Positions 23,806 through 32,089 of a stretch of 64,000 nucleotides of DNA are shown here, piece after piece. This DNA comes from Breznakiella homolactica. GTDB taxonomy: Bacteria > Spirochaetota > Spirochaetia > Treponematales > Breznakiellaceae. The position numbers and the translations under genes are program-made. Every line of letters starts with the position of its first letter. Within the stretch, counting starts at the first letter, position 1. The notes under the pieces were generated by a model, which was not told where the DNA came from, did no database searches, and worked only from the letters and a program-made list of their open reading frames with translations. The stretch covers positions 558,001-622,000 of the forward strand of contig NZ_CP067089.2 of the NCBI RefSeq assembly GCF_016616095.2, written 5' to 3'.

Positions 23806-25086
23806 ATGAAAAAAACTATCTGTGCATTGCTGGCGCTGCTGCTGGTATGTTCCGCGGCATTCGCAGGCGGCTCCAGTGAGCCGGCCGCCGCGGGCGGACC
23901 GGTCACGATTAAAGTCGCGAATTACGCGCTCCTGGAAAGCGGATACGAAGCTTTCTGGAAGGGAATCAAAACAAATTTCGAGGCCCAGAATCCGGGCATC
24001 ACCATCGAATGGGTTACCGCTCCCTACGGTGAAATCATGAACCAGGTTATCAACATGGCCGGCGGCGGCGACAAGGTGGACGTGATCTTCGGGGAAATTG
24101 ACTGGGTGCCGGGACTCGAGGACGCGGGGCTCGCCGCGCCGATAACCGATATACTGCCCCAGGAATTCATCAATGATTTTTATCCCGATGTGATCAATTC
24201 CTTTAAAATCAACGGCAAAGCCTATGGAATTCCCCTGTATATTTCGCCCTATGTTCTGTATTACAACAAGGAACTGTTCCGGCAGGCCGGACTCGATCCC
24301 AATAAACCGCCGGCGACCTACGACGAAATGCTGGCCATGGCGGAGAAGCTGTCCCAGCTGAAGGATTCCAACGGGAACAAGGTCTACGCCTTCGGACAGA
24401 CCACCGCCTCCGTGCCGGTGTCGGGGGCGTCGCTGAACGCCATGGTGTTCAACTTCGGCGGCCAGATCCTGGATGACGCGGGCAGGCTGTCGGTGGACAA
24501 TGACGGTTTCCGCCAGGCCTTCTCCATGGTTAAGCTCCTGGACGAACGGGGCTACAATCCCCAGAACGCGAAACTCAAGGACCTGCGCAACCTCTTTGCC
24601 CTGGGCCAGCTGGCCATGTACTACGATCAGAGCTGGGGTTTCAACGGCGTTAAATCGATCAATGCCGACGCGGTCAACTTTACCGCCAGCGCCTCACCGC
24701 TGCGGGGCGGCAGCGGAACCGGTCAGAGCCTGCTCCAGGCCCACTGTTTCGTCCTGGTGGACAACGGCAAAGCCCGGGCCGACGCTACCTCAAAGTTTGT
24801 CCAGTTCGTTATCAATGAGAACCAGCTGAACGATTACCTGGCGAACCTGACCCCGGCGTATCCCGCCAAGAAATCTATGGCGAACATGACCGGTGTGGTT
24901 AACAACGGCGTGCTCAAGGGCGCCGCGGCTTCCGCCGGGAACGTCAAGCAGCAGACCTTTATCCCGCAGCTGAGTGACCTCAACCTTGAACTCTGCACCC
25001 TGGCCCAGGCCGTAACCGTGAGCCGGCAGAACGTGGACACCGCAATAGCTACCTTCAAAAGAAACATTCAGGCAAAACTGAACTAA
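23806..25086 (+). CDS. Sugar ABC transporter substrate-binding protein
   Basis: A 426-residue CUT1-type binding protein (family 1 solute-binding). The signal peptide (1-20, ending AAFA) is followed by GGSSEPAAAGG; there is no lipobox Cys. The mature fold begins VTIKVANYALLESGYEAFWK and has the typical YGIPLYISPYVLYYNKELFR segment near 140. It should present a sugar, possibly a sulfated mono- or oligosaccharide given the sulfatase beside it, to the two permeases that follow. AAAGGAG lies before the ATG. A strong stem-loop follows the stop. Confidence 0.9.
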   Translation: MKKTICALLALLLVCSAAFAGGSSEPAAAGGPVTIKVANYALLESGYEAFWKGIKTNFEAQNPGITIEWVTAPYGEIMNQVINMAGGGDKVDVIFGEIDWVPGLEDAGLAAPITDILPQEFINDFYPDVINSFKINGKAYGIPLYISPYVLYYNKELFRQAGLDPNKPPATYDEMLAMAEKLSQLKDSNGNKVYAFGQTTASVPVSGASLNAMVFNFGGQILDDAGRLSVDNDGFRQAFSMVKLLDERGYNPQNAKLKDLRNLFALGQLAMYYDQSWGFNGVKSINADAVNFTASASPLRGGSGTGQSLLQAHCFVLVDNGKARADATSKFVQFVINENQLNDYLANLTPAYPAKKSMANMTGVVNNGVLKGAAASAGNVKQQTFIPQLSDLNLELCTLAQAVTVSRQNVDTAIATFKRNIQAKLN

Positions 25087-25095
25087 CGGCATTCA

Positions 25096-25116
25096 GCCCG
25101 GGATTTATTCCCGGGC
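25096..25116 (+). other. Intercistronic stem-loop after the binding-protein gene
   Basis: GCCCGGGA-TTTAT-TCCCGGGC, a perfect 8-bp stem between binding-protein and permease genes without a T-tract. Such stems usually protect the upstream message so that the binding protein is made in excess over the permeases. Confidence 0.65.
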
Positions 25117-25144
25117 AATCAGTCCACCGATAACGAGGTATCAG

Positions 25145-26053
25145 ATGTTAAAACCTCTCAAGAAGGATACCGGGGACACGCTGTATTCGATGGCGCTGAC
25201 CGTTCCCACGGTTCTGCTGTCCGTCTGCTTTATCCTGATTCCCATCATCGATTCCGTGATCAAAAGTTTTATGCAGTATGGGGTAAAAAATATTATCAGC
25301 GGCAGACCCGGTGTTTGGAATAATTTTGAGAATTACCTGCGGCTGTTCCGGACCGACGCCATGGGCAATGCGGTGGTCAATACCGTTCTGTTTGTGGTCT
25401 TCGTCATCATCAGCCAGTTCATTCTCGGTTTTGCCCTGGCGCTGATCCTGAATTCAAACATCAAAGGGGCACGGTTTATCAGAAGTATCATGATGACCCC
25501 CTGGGTGGTTCCCACGGTAATCTCCGCGCTGATCTGGATGTGGCTGTTCCAGCCGCAGTACGGACTGTTCCGGTATCTCGTGTCGGTATTTTCCGGAGGC
25601 AGGGTGCCGGAGTTTGCCATGCTCAACAACCCTTCCACGGCGCTGCTGGGAGTGGGGATAGCCGCTCTCTGGAAACAGATTCCCCTGATGACGCTGCTGC
25701 TGCTGGCGGGACTCCAGAATGTTCCCGACGATATCCTGGAAGCCGCCAAAATCGACGGTGCCGGAATCGTCCGCCGGTTCTTCAGCATTGTGATGCCCTA
25801 TATGTCCTCGGTTATCAAAGTGGCCGTGTCCATGTCGATCATCGAGAATTTCAAACAGTTCCCGCTGTTCTGGACCATGACCGGCGGCGGGCCCAACGGA
25901 GCCACCACAAACCTGGCTATCCTCAGCTACCGTGAAGCCTTTGTCAGCATGAACCTCGGGTCAGGCGCCGCGGTGACCACCGTCTGGATGCTTCTGATGA
26001 TTGTGACCATCGCCTTGTACAACCGGGTGTTCAAAACCCATGACATGACCTAG
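25145..26053 (+). CDS. Sugar ABC transporter permease (MalF type)
   Basis: A 302-residue inner-membrane protein with six helices. The CUT1 EAA loop reads EAAKIDGAGIVRRFFSIVMP near residue 200, the site that meets the ATPase. MTGGGPNGATTNLAILSYREAF near the end is typical of MalF-type subunits. It pairs with the permease 10 bases downstream. No ATPase gene is present in this cluster. ACGAGGT lies before the ATG. Confidence 0.92.
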   Translation: MLKPLKKDTGDTLYSMALTVPTVLLSVCFILIPIIDSVIKSFMQYGVKNIISGRPGVWNNFENYLRLFRTDAMGNAVVNTVLFVVFVIISQFILGFALALILNSNIKGARFIRSIMMTPWVVPTVISALIWMWLFQPQYGLFRYLVSVFSGGRVPEFAMLNNPSTALLGVGIAALWKQIPLMTLLLLAGLQNVPDDILEAAKIDGAGIVRRFFSIVMPYMSSVIKVAVSMSIIENFKQFPLFWTMTGGGPNGATTNLAILSYREAFVSMNLGSGAAVTTVWMLLMIVTIALYNRVFKTHDMT

Positions 26054-26063
26054 GGGGACGGCA

Positions 26064-26900
26064 ATGATAAAAAGCAAAATCTTTTCCATATTGAAATACT
26101 TCCTCATGGCGCTGATCCTGCTGTTCCTGCTGTTTCCGCTCTACTGGATGGTGGTGACATCATTCAAAACCAATATGGAGGCGTACCGGTATCCTCCGTC
26201 CTTTTTTCCGAAAAACTTCGTAACCGACGGCTACCGCAAGCTCTTCCTTGAGAACAACCAGTTCTTTGTGTACTACTGGAACAACGTTATTGTCTCGGCG
26301 GTTTCAGCGCTGCTGAGCTGCCTCGTGGCGATCTTTACGGGGTATTCCCTGGCGCGGTTCCACACGAAATGGAACAAGCTTATCTTCGCGCTGCTCTTAT
26401 CCACCCAGATGTTTCCCATCGTGAGCCGGATGATTTCCCTCTATTCGCTGATGGGGCGGATCGGCATCATCAATACCCGTTCCGGACTTATTCTCGCGAT
26501 CGTGGCGGCGCAGATTCCCTTCTGCAGCATCCTCATGTCCAGCTTCTTCGCCAACATCCCCCGGGAAATCGAGGAAGCCGCATACGTGGACGGCGCTTCC
26601 CGGAATACCATCCTCTTCAGGATTATCACGCCCCTGGTTACTCCGGGGATCCTGGCGGTGGGGATCTACGCGTTCCTGATGACCTGGGACGATTACCTCC
26701 ACGCCGCCACGCTGATCCAGAGCGATTCCCTCCGGACTCTTTCTGTGGGGATTGCCCTGCGGTACCTCGGGGAACTTTCCTACGACTGGTCTCTGATCAA
26801 CTGTATCTCCGTGGTGGGAACCATACCCATGGTGCTCCTGTTTTTCTTCTTTCAGAAATATATGGTTAAGGGACTCGTGGCTGGAGCGGTCAAAGGGTAG
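26064..26900 (+). CDS. Sugar ABC transporter permease (MalG type)
   Basis: A 278-residue permease with six helices and the EAA loop EEAAYVDGASRNTILFRIIT near residue 170. It ends in the common MalG-type C-terminus VKGLVAGAVKG. It forms the channel with the preceding MalF-type subunit. Last gene of the sulfatase-LacI transport cluster. From 26901 to 27057 there is only GC-rich, weakly self-complementary sequence and an A/T run near 26978-26996. Confidence 0.92.
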   Translation: MIKSKIFSILKYFLMALILLFLLFPLYWMVVTSFKTNMEAYRYPPSFFPKNFVTDGYRKLFLENNQFFVYYWNNVIVSAVSALLSCLVAIFTGYSLARFHTKWNKLIFALLLSTQMFPIVSRMISLYSLMGRIGIINTRSGLILAIVAAQIPFCSILMSSFFANIPREIEEAAYVDGASRNTILFRIITPLVTPGILAVGIYAFLMTWDDYLHAATLIQSDSLRTLSVGIALRYLGELSYDWSLINCISVVGTIPMVLLFFFFQKYMVKGLVAGAVKG

Positions 26901-27057
26901 GGCTGATGTTCCGGCAGCCGCCGGTCCCGCGCTGCCTTTGGCGGGGCTGGCGGGCCGGTATTTACAATGAGCGGCTCTTTTTTTTAAAAAAAATCTTATT
27001 CCCGAAAATTATGCTTGCAAAGTACCCGGGACCGTGGTACCATGATTTATAAGAAAA

Positions 27058-27085
27058 GAGAACAGTGTTCTCTATTGTGGAACAA
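27058..27085. promoter_or_regulatory. Bipartite operator, copy 1 (iclR autoregulation)
   Basis: GAGAACA-G-TGTTCTC (27058-27072) followed by TTGT-GGA-ACAA (27075-27085), with centres 15 bp apart. The same pair with the same spacing occurs before the dapA-like gene (27938-27964). The G-AAC..GTT-C form suits IclR-family proteins, so this is probably where the adjacent regulator controls itself. Confidence 0.7.
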
Positions 27086-27106
27086 AAGCAAAAGGGCGCG
27101 GAAGAG

Positions 27107-27859
27107 ATGGATAATGAGCCGAAACTGAAGTCACTGGAAAAGACCTTCAAAATACTGGAGTGTTTTACCAGTGAGGAGCCGGGCCTCGGCATTACCGAGA
27201 TCAGCCACCGGCTGGGGCTGTATAAAAGCAATGTCCACAATATTCTCACCACCCTGGAACGCATGGGCTACATCGAACAGGACAGCGAAACCAGCAAGTA
27301 TTACCTGGGCCGGAAGTTCATCAAGATATCCCACGCCGCCATGTCCGCAGCGGGATTCAACAGCCGGGTCCGCCAATACCTGCGGGAGATCAGCGCCATG
27401 GTGGAAGAAACGGTCTACTACGGTGTTCCCGACGGGCATTCGGTCATTTATCTCGACGGCGCTTATCCCGACGCTTCCCGCAATACCAATATCATTACCG
27501 GTATTACCGCGCCCCTGGTCTGCACCGGGATCGGCAAGGCCATCCTTGCCTTTAAGGATGACGCTTTTATTGAAGCGGTGCTTGCGGATCCCCTGGAACG
27601 TTTTACCGATAATACCATCACCGACCCGGCGGTGCTCCGGGAAAATCTGGCCCAGACCAAAGCCCGGGGATACAGTATCGACGATATGGAACACGAATAC
27701 GGCATCAAATGCGTGGGAGTCCCGGTGCTCAACCGTTTTAAGGAAGTTATGGCAGGGATCAGTGTCACCGGTCCGTCCCTCCGTTTCGGCGAAGAACGGA
27801 TTCTGGAAATAGCCGGAATCCTGAAAAAAAAGGTCACCGCCCTGGCCAGCGAAGTATGA
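27107..27859 (+). CDS. IclR-family transcription regulator
   Basis: A 250-residue regulator starting at ATG 27107 (MDNEPKLKSLEKTF). The N-terminal winged helix (8-70) includes GITEISHRLGLYKSNVHNIL, and the C-terminal effector domain (about 80-248) contains APLVCTGIGKAILAF and the end motif ISVTGPSLRFGEERI. An upstream in-frame start at 27065 would lie inside the operator and is unlikely. It stands before, and in the same direction as, the sugar catabolic operon that shares its operator, and presumably represses that operon until a pathway intermediate appears. Confidence 0.9.
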   Translation: MDNEPKLKSLEKTFKILECFTSEEPGLGITEISHRLGLYKSNVHNILTTLERMGYIEQDSETSKYYLGRKFIKISHAAMSAAGFNSRVRQYLREISAMVEETVYYGVPDGHSVIYLDGAYPDASRNTNIITGITAPLVCTGIGKAILAFKDDAFIEAVLADPLERFTDNTITDPAVLRENLAQTKARGYSIDDMEHEYGIKCVGVPVLNRFKEVMAGISVTGPSLRFGEERILEIAGILKKKVTALASEV

Positions 27860-27937
27860 TTGAAATTATCCGCCCGGTGCGGAGTTACCCTGAATCAGGG
27901 AGCTGGAAAAAAGGTTAATTTTTTTTAGCTATAAAAG

Positions 27938-27964
27938 AGAACGGCGTTCTGTATTGTAGAACAA
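27938..27964. promoter_or_regulatory. Bipartite operator, copy 2 (sugar operon)
   Basis: AGAAC-GGC-GTTCT (27938-27950) and TTGT-AGA-ACAA (27954-27964), centres 15 bp apart, match copy 1 before iclR in sequence and spacing. It ends 14 bases before the dapA-like start codon, so a bound protein would block transcription of the operon. Confidence 0.7.
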
Positions 27965-27978
27965 AATGGAGTATTACC

Positions 27979-28905
27979 ATGAACCTGAATTTTCCTGACG
28001 GCATCTGGCCGGTAATGCTGACACCCTTTACCGAAGAAGGTTCAGTTGATTTTGCGAAATTAGAGGAACTGATTGAATGGTACCAGGCCAATGGTTCAGC
28101 AGGGCTGTTTGCGGTCTGTCAGTCCAGTGAGATGTTTTTCCTCAGCCAGGACGAACGGGCTGCGGTGGCAAAATTCGTAAAGGAACACGCCCGTATTCCG
28201 GTGATTGCCTCGGGCCATATATCCGACGGAATGGACGAACAGACCGAGGAGCTCAACCGTATAGCCGCATCGGGGGTGGATGCCCTGATCCTGATCAGCA
28301 ACCGCCTGGCGGCGCCGGAGGAAGGGGACGCTGTTTTTCTGGAACGGCTGGAACGGCTGATGGAAAGACTTCCGCCGGACCTGCCCTTGGGGGTGTATGA
28401 ATGTCCCTATCCCTACAAACGGCTGCTGAGCCCCGCGGTGGTGCGTTACATGGCCGGAAGCGGCCGGTTTCATTTTATAAAAGATACCAGCTGTGACATG
28501 GACAATATCCGGGAAAAGCTGGAGATAACCAAAGGCAGCGGTTTAAAACTCTACAACGCCAATACCGCGACCCTGCTGGAATCCCTGCGGGCCGGCGCGT
28601 CGGGGTACAGCGGGGTGATGGCCAATTTCCACCCCCGGCTGTACCGGCTCCTGCTCGGTCATTGGGAAGCGGCTCCCCGGGAAGCAGAGGTGCTGCAGGA
28701 ACTGCTGACCATGTGTTCCCTCATCGAATGCCGGAGTTATCCCCGGAACGCGAAATACATGCTCCAGCTTCTCGGCCTTGGCCTTACCCAGTATACCCGG
28801 AAGCCGGATATGCCGCCCCTTTCGGCGGCGGAGCGTGCCGAGGTACAGCAGCTGGCAGGACTTTCTGAAGCAGTCGAAAACAGACTGGCGGAAGCCGGTT
28901 GGTAA
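27979..28905 (+). CDS. DapA/NanA-family aldolase
   Basis: A 308-residue class I lyase of the dihydrodipicolinate synthase / N-acetylneuraminate lyase family. The Schiff-base lysine is Lys168 in FHFIKDTSC and the catalytic tyrosine Tyr140 in GVYECPYPYK. The usual GE..LS entry reads SSEMFFLSQDER. It probably cleaves a 2-keto-3-deoxy sugar acid or a related keto-acid from the sugar handled by this operon; it is not the lysine biosynthesis enzyme judging by context. GGAG lies before the ATG and the operator just upstream. Confidence 0.85.
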   Translation: MNLNFPDGIWPVMLTPFTEEGSVDFAKLEELIEWYQANGSAGLFAVCQSSEMFFLSQDERAAVAKFVKEHARIPVIASGHISDGMDEQTEELNRIAASGVDALILISNRLAAPEEGDAVFLERLERLMERLPPDLPLGVYECPYPYKRLLSPAVVRYMAGSGRFHFIKDTSCDMDNIREKLEITKGSGLKLYNANTATLLESLRAGASGYSGVMANFHPRLYRLLLGHWEAAPREAEVLQELLTMCSLIECRSYPRNAKYMLQLLGLGLTQYTRKPDMPPLSAAERAEVQQLAGLSEAVENRLAEAGW

Positions 28906-28915
28906 GGAGGCAACG

Positions 28916-29800
28916 GTGGCGGTTAATTCTTCAAAAAAACTGATGCGGGAAGAGCGGATCCTTTCGGTCCTTTTTTTGGGGCCCGCGGTTCTGCTGATTG
29001 TATGCATCACCCTGATACCGATCGTGTACGCCATAAATACGAGCCTGCACAACACCAGGTTTACCGAGGTGCGGGAGTTTACCGGCCTGACCCATTATAT
29101 CGCTATCCTCGGATCTTCCGAGGGCTGGCAGGCTATTTTTAATTCCGTTACCTACGTACTTATGTCCCTGGTTATTGTGATTCCCCTGGGGGTGGTGGTG
29201 GCGGTTCTGCTGAACCGCAAGATGATGGGCCGTACGGTTTACCGCACCCTGATCATCATTCCCTGGGTGCTGAGCCAGACCGTAACGGCGCTGCTGTGGA
29301 AATGGCTGCTGAACAGCAGCTACGGACCGATAAGCTACCTGAACTACCTGTTCACCGGACAGAAACTGGATGTGTTCAACACAGCCCTGGCCGCGAAGCT
29401 GGTGGTGGTATTCGCCAATGTGTGGAATTCCTTTCCCATTGTACTCATCCTGATTCTGGCGGCGCTCCAGTCGATTTCGTCGGAGATCTACGAAGCCGCC
29501 GAGGTGGACGGCGCTTCCCGGGGACAGGTGTTTTTCAGGATCACCCTGCCGCTGCTGAAGCCGACCATCCTCACCGCTGTGGTGCTCCAGAGTATGGAAT
29601 ATTTCAACATGGTAACCCTGATTTATACCCTGACCTCCGGGGGACCCTTCGGGGCTACCCGTACCCTCAGCGTTCTCGCTTTCCAGGAAGGCTTTGATTA
29701 CTGGCACCTGGGATACGGCTCTGCGGCCAGCGTGATTATCCTGATGCTCAATATGGTCTTCAGCATCGTATATATCCGCATTTTGCGGCGGAAGGATTAA
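28916..29800 (+). CDS. Sugar ABC transporter permease (MalF type)
   Basis: A 294-residue permease starting at GTG 28916, chosen because AAGGAGG stands five bases upstream; the open frame extends back into the aldolase gene. Six helices are seen, with the EAA loop EAAEVDGASRGQVFFRITLP near 200, and TSGGPFGATRTLSVLAFQEG near the end. It works with the next permease and the lipoprotein at 30770. It lies 10 bases after the aldolase. Confidence 0.9.
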   Translation: MAVNSSKKLMREERILSVLFLGPAVLLIVCITLIPIVYAINTSLHNTRFTEVREFTGLTHYIAILGSSEGWQAIFNSVTYVLMSLVIVIPLGVVVAVLLNRKMMGRTVYRTLIIIPWVLSQTVTALLWKWLLNSSYGPISYLNYLFTGQKLDVFNTALAAKLVVVFANVWNSFPIVLILILAALQSISSEIYEAAEVDGASRGQVFFRITLPLLKPTILTAVVLQSMEYFNMVTLIYTLTSGGPFGATRTLSVLAFQEGFDYWHLGYGSAASVIILMLNMVFSIVYIRILRRKD

Positions 29801-29876
29801 GCCGGCCGCGGCCATGGAAAAACGCCGCGGACAGCGGTCCGGCGGCGGCGCTGCATCAACAAATAGGAGTAATGCA

Positions 29877-30716
29877 ATGGTAAAGAAAAAGGACGGCAGG
29901 CTTGAAGCGGTACTTGTTTATATAGTTTTAACCTTTTTCGCGCTGCTTATCCTGGTTCCGATTGTATGGGGCCTTTCTACATCCTTTAAATCCACCGGGG
30001 AAGTAAGCCGTTTTCCGCCGAGCCTTATCCCGGATTCCCTGAACCTGGAAAATTTCATCAAGGTCCTGTTCCATTCGAATTTCAGTACGTATTTTGGAAA
30101 CAGCCTTCTGGTTACCGGTATCTGTATCGTCATATCAACTATTGTGGCCGGCCACGCGGCGTATGCCCTGGCCCGTTTCCGGATAAAGCACCGGGAACAG
30201 ATCATGTTTGCCATCCTCATGACCGGCATGGTCCCCGCGGTGGCGCTGCTGATACCGCTGTATATCATGTTTGTGCGGATGGGGCTGTACAATACGCGGA
30301 TCGTATTGGTCCTGGTGTATACGGCCTGGCGGACCCCCATGCTTACCTGGATGCTGAAGGGCTTTTTTGAGTCCACCCCTCAGGCGATAGAGGAAGCGGC
30401 CATGATTGACGGCAGCACCCGGGTACAGACTTTTTACCAGATAATCGTGCCGATTTCGCAGCCCGCGATTTCATCCAGCGCCCTGCTTACCGCGGTCTAC
30501 GTGTGGAACGACTTTCTGGTTTCTTTCACCTTTGTCACCAAGGAAAACCTGCGGACCGTATCGGTAGGACTCTACGGGTATATCACCCAGTACGGTGTGC
30601 AGTGGGGTGAATTAATGGCGGCGGTGATGATAACGATCATCCCAATCATCATTCTCTTTGTCTGTCTCCAGCGCCGTTTCGTTGACGGTATGGCAGCCGG
30701 GGCAGTGAAAGGGTAA
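29877..30716 (+). CDS. Sugar ABC transporter permease (MalG type)
   Basis: A 279-residue permease starting at ATG 29877 (MVKKKDGRLEAVLVYIVLTF), with GGAG seven bases upstream; an in-frame ATG at 29814 gives a hydrophilic extension that is unlikely. Six helices are present, with the EAA loop EEAAMIDGSTRVQTFYQIIV near 175 and the C-terminus VDGMAAGAVKG. Partner of the permease at 28916. Confidence 0.9.
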   Translation: MVKKKDGRLEAVLVYIVLTFFALLILVPIVWGLSTSFKSTGEVSRFPPSLIPDSLNLENFIKVLFHSNFSTYFGNSLLVTGICIVISTIVAGHAAYALARFRIKHREQIMFAILMTGMVPAVALLIPLYIMFVRMGLYNTRIVLVLVYTAWRTPMLTWMLKGFFESTPQAIEEAAMIDGSTRVQTFYQIIVPISQPAISSSALLTAVYVWNDFLVSFTFVTKENLRTVSVGLYGYITQYGVQWGELMAAVMITIIPIIILFVCLQRRFVDGMAAGAVKG

Positions 30717-30769
30717 TGGGCGGCAGCCCATACCTTAGAAACAATCCAATGAAAGAAGGAGTGTGCAAA

Positions 30770-32056
30770 ATGAAAAAAAGAGCGATTTCTATTCTCGGTG
30801 TTTTTGCTATGCTGGCGATGGTTCTCATCTTTGGCGCCTGCGGCGGCGGCACGGACAAGGCTTCCGGCGAAGGTACGGAACTGACATTCTGGATCTTTCT
30901 GAATCCCGAATCCGGTGAGGATCCCCGCAACCTGGTTCTCCGTGAAATCGTGGAAGAGTACAACGCCACCAATACCATGGGCAATACCGTAAAGGTGGAA
31001 AGCATCCACTGGAGCCGTTTTGAGTCCCAGGCAATCCAGGCGGCGGGAGCCCAGACAGGCCCCGACATCATCAATATCTACACCGATATGCTCAAACAGC
31101 ATATCGCCGGCGGTACAGTCCAGCCCATCACCCGGTACGCCGAAGCGTATATTCCCCAGATTGAAGGGTACAGCTACAGCGCCGATTCACTGAAAATTGA
31201 AGGCGAGATTTACACCCTTCCCTGGGAAAGCCGTACCTTTACCTACTGGTACCGCACCGATATTTTCCCCCAGGCTCCTGCAAACCTCGAAGCCCTCGCC
31301 CGGGAAGGGGGCAGCAAATCCACCGCCATAGCCCAGGGGTTTGTGATCGGCCTTTCGGAAAACAGCAACGCCGCCAGTTTTATGGAAAGTTTTATTCCCT
31401 TTATCCGCTCCGCCGGCGGCAGCCTCTTTGACGCGAACGGTAAGGCGGTATTCAACAGCGACGCCGGGATCAGGGCTATGGAATACTTCAAAAGCCTGAT
31501 CACCAGCGGCGCCATGGACAGGACCAGCCTGAGCATGACCGTCGACGAGATCGTGGACGCCTTCAAGGCGGGTACCATCCTTTCCTGCAACGCCGGGACC
31601 CAGCGCGCATCCGCGATCCGTTCATCGGAACTCAACGATAAAATCGCATCCGCTCCCATCCTCGGTTTTTCCAGCGGCGTGAACCCGAGCCCCGCGGTGG
31701 TGGCGGGCCAGAGCCTCGGTGTCGGAAAATTCTGCAAAAACCCCGAAGCGGCTTTTGATTTTATCAAAACCTTCTACACCCAGGAAAATCAGGTGAAGTG
31801 GCTCAAAGCCAATGTGCTTCCCGTGCGGGCCACCGTATACGACGATTCCCAGATCAAGTCCCTGAAAAACTACAGCGAGCTGCGCATGTGGAACGAATAC
31901 GCCTCCGGCGGACAGGTAGAGTTTTATCCCGAGGATTATTCGGAGCTTTCCGCCAACCTGGTGCGGGCCGCCCAGGAAGTGGTCTTCAACAACGCCGATG
32001 CCAAAGCCCAGCTCGACCGGGTGGCAAACTGGTATAACGGCAAAAACGGTTTTTAA
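30770..32056 (+). CDS. Sugar-binding lipoprotein of the fucose-type operon
   Basis: A 428-residue CUT1-type binding protein starting at ATG 30770, eight bases after AAGGAG. The N-terminus is a lipoprotein signal with cleavage before Cys (MVLIFGACGGG, Cys near residue 24). The mature part begins LTFWIFLNPESGEDPRNL, and the conserved YTLPWESRTFTYWYRTDIF lies near 150. It captures the sugar metabolised by the following isomerase and kinase. The order permease-permease-binding protein is the reverse of the sulfatase cluster. Confidence 0.9.
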   Translation: MKKRAISILGVFAMLAMVLIFGACGGGTDKASGEGTELTFWIFLNPESGEDPRNLVLREIVEEYNATNTMGNTVKVESIHWSRFESQAIQAAGAQTGPDIINIYTDMLKQHIAGGTVQPITRYAEAYIPQIEGYSYSADSLKIEGEIYTLPWESRTFTYWYRTDIFPQAPANLEALAREGGSKSTAIAQGFVIGLSENSNAASFMESFIPFIRSAGGSLFDANGKAVFNSDAGIRAMEYFKSLITSGAMDRTSLSMTVDEIVDAFKAGTILSCNAGTQRASAIRSSELNDKIASAPILGFSSGVNPSPAVVAGQSLGVGKFCKNPEAAFDFIKTFYTQENQVKWLKANVLPVRATVYDDSQIKSLKNYSELRMWNEYASGGQVEFYPEDYSELSANLVRAAQEVVFNNADAKAQLDRVANWYNGKNGF

Positions 32057-32089
32057 GTATAGTAAGCAATTATATTGAGAGGTGTACCT

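Noticed and set aside
26901-27000. Terminator after the sulfatase-cluster permease
   Set aside because: The GC-rich stretch can pair with itself only imperfectly, and the T-run lies well downstream of it, so I did not call a terminator.
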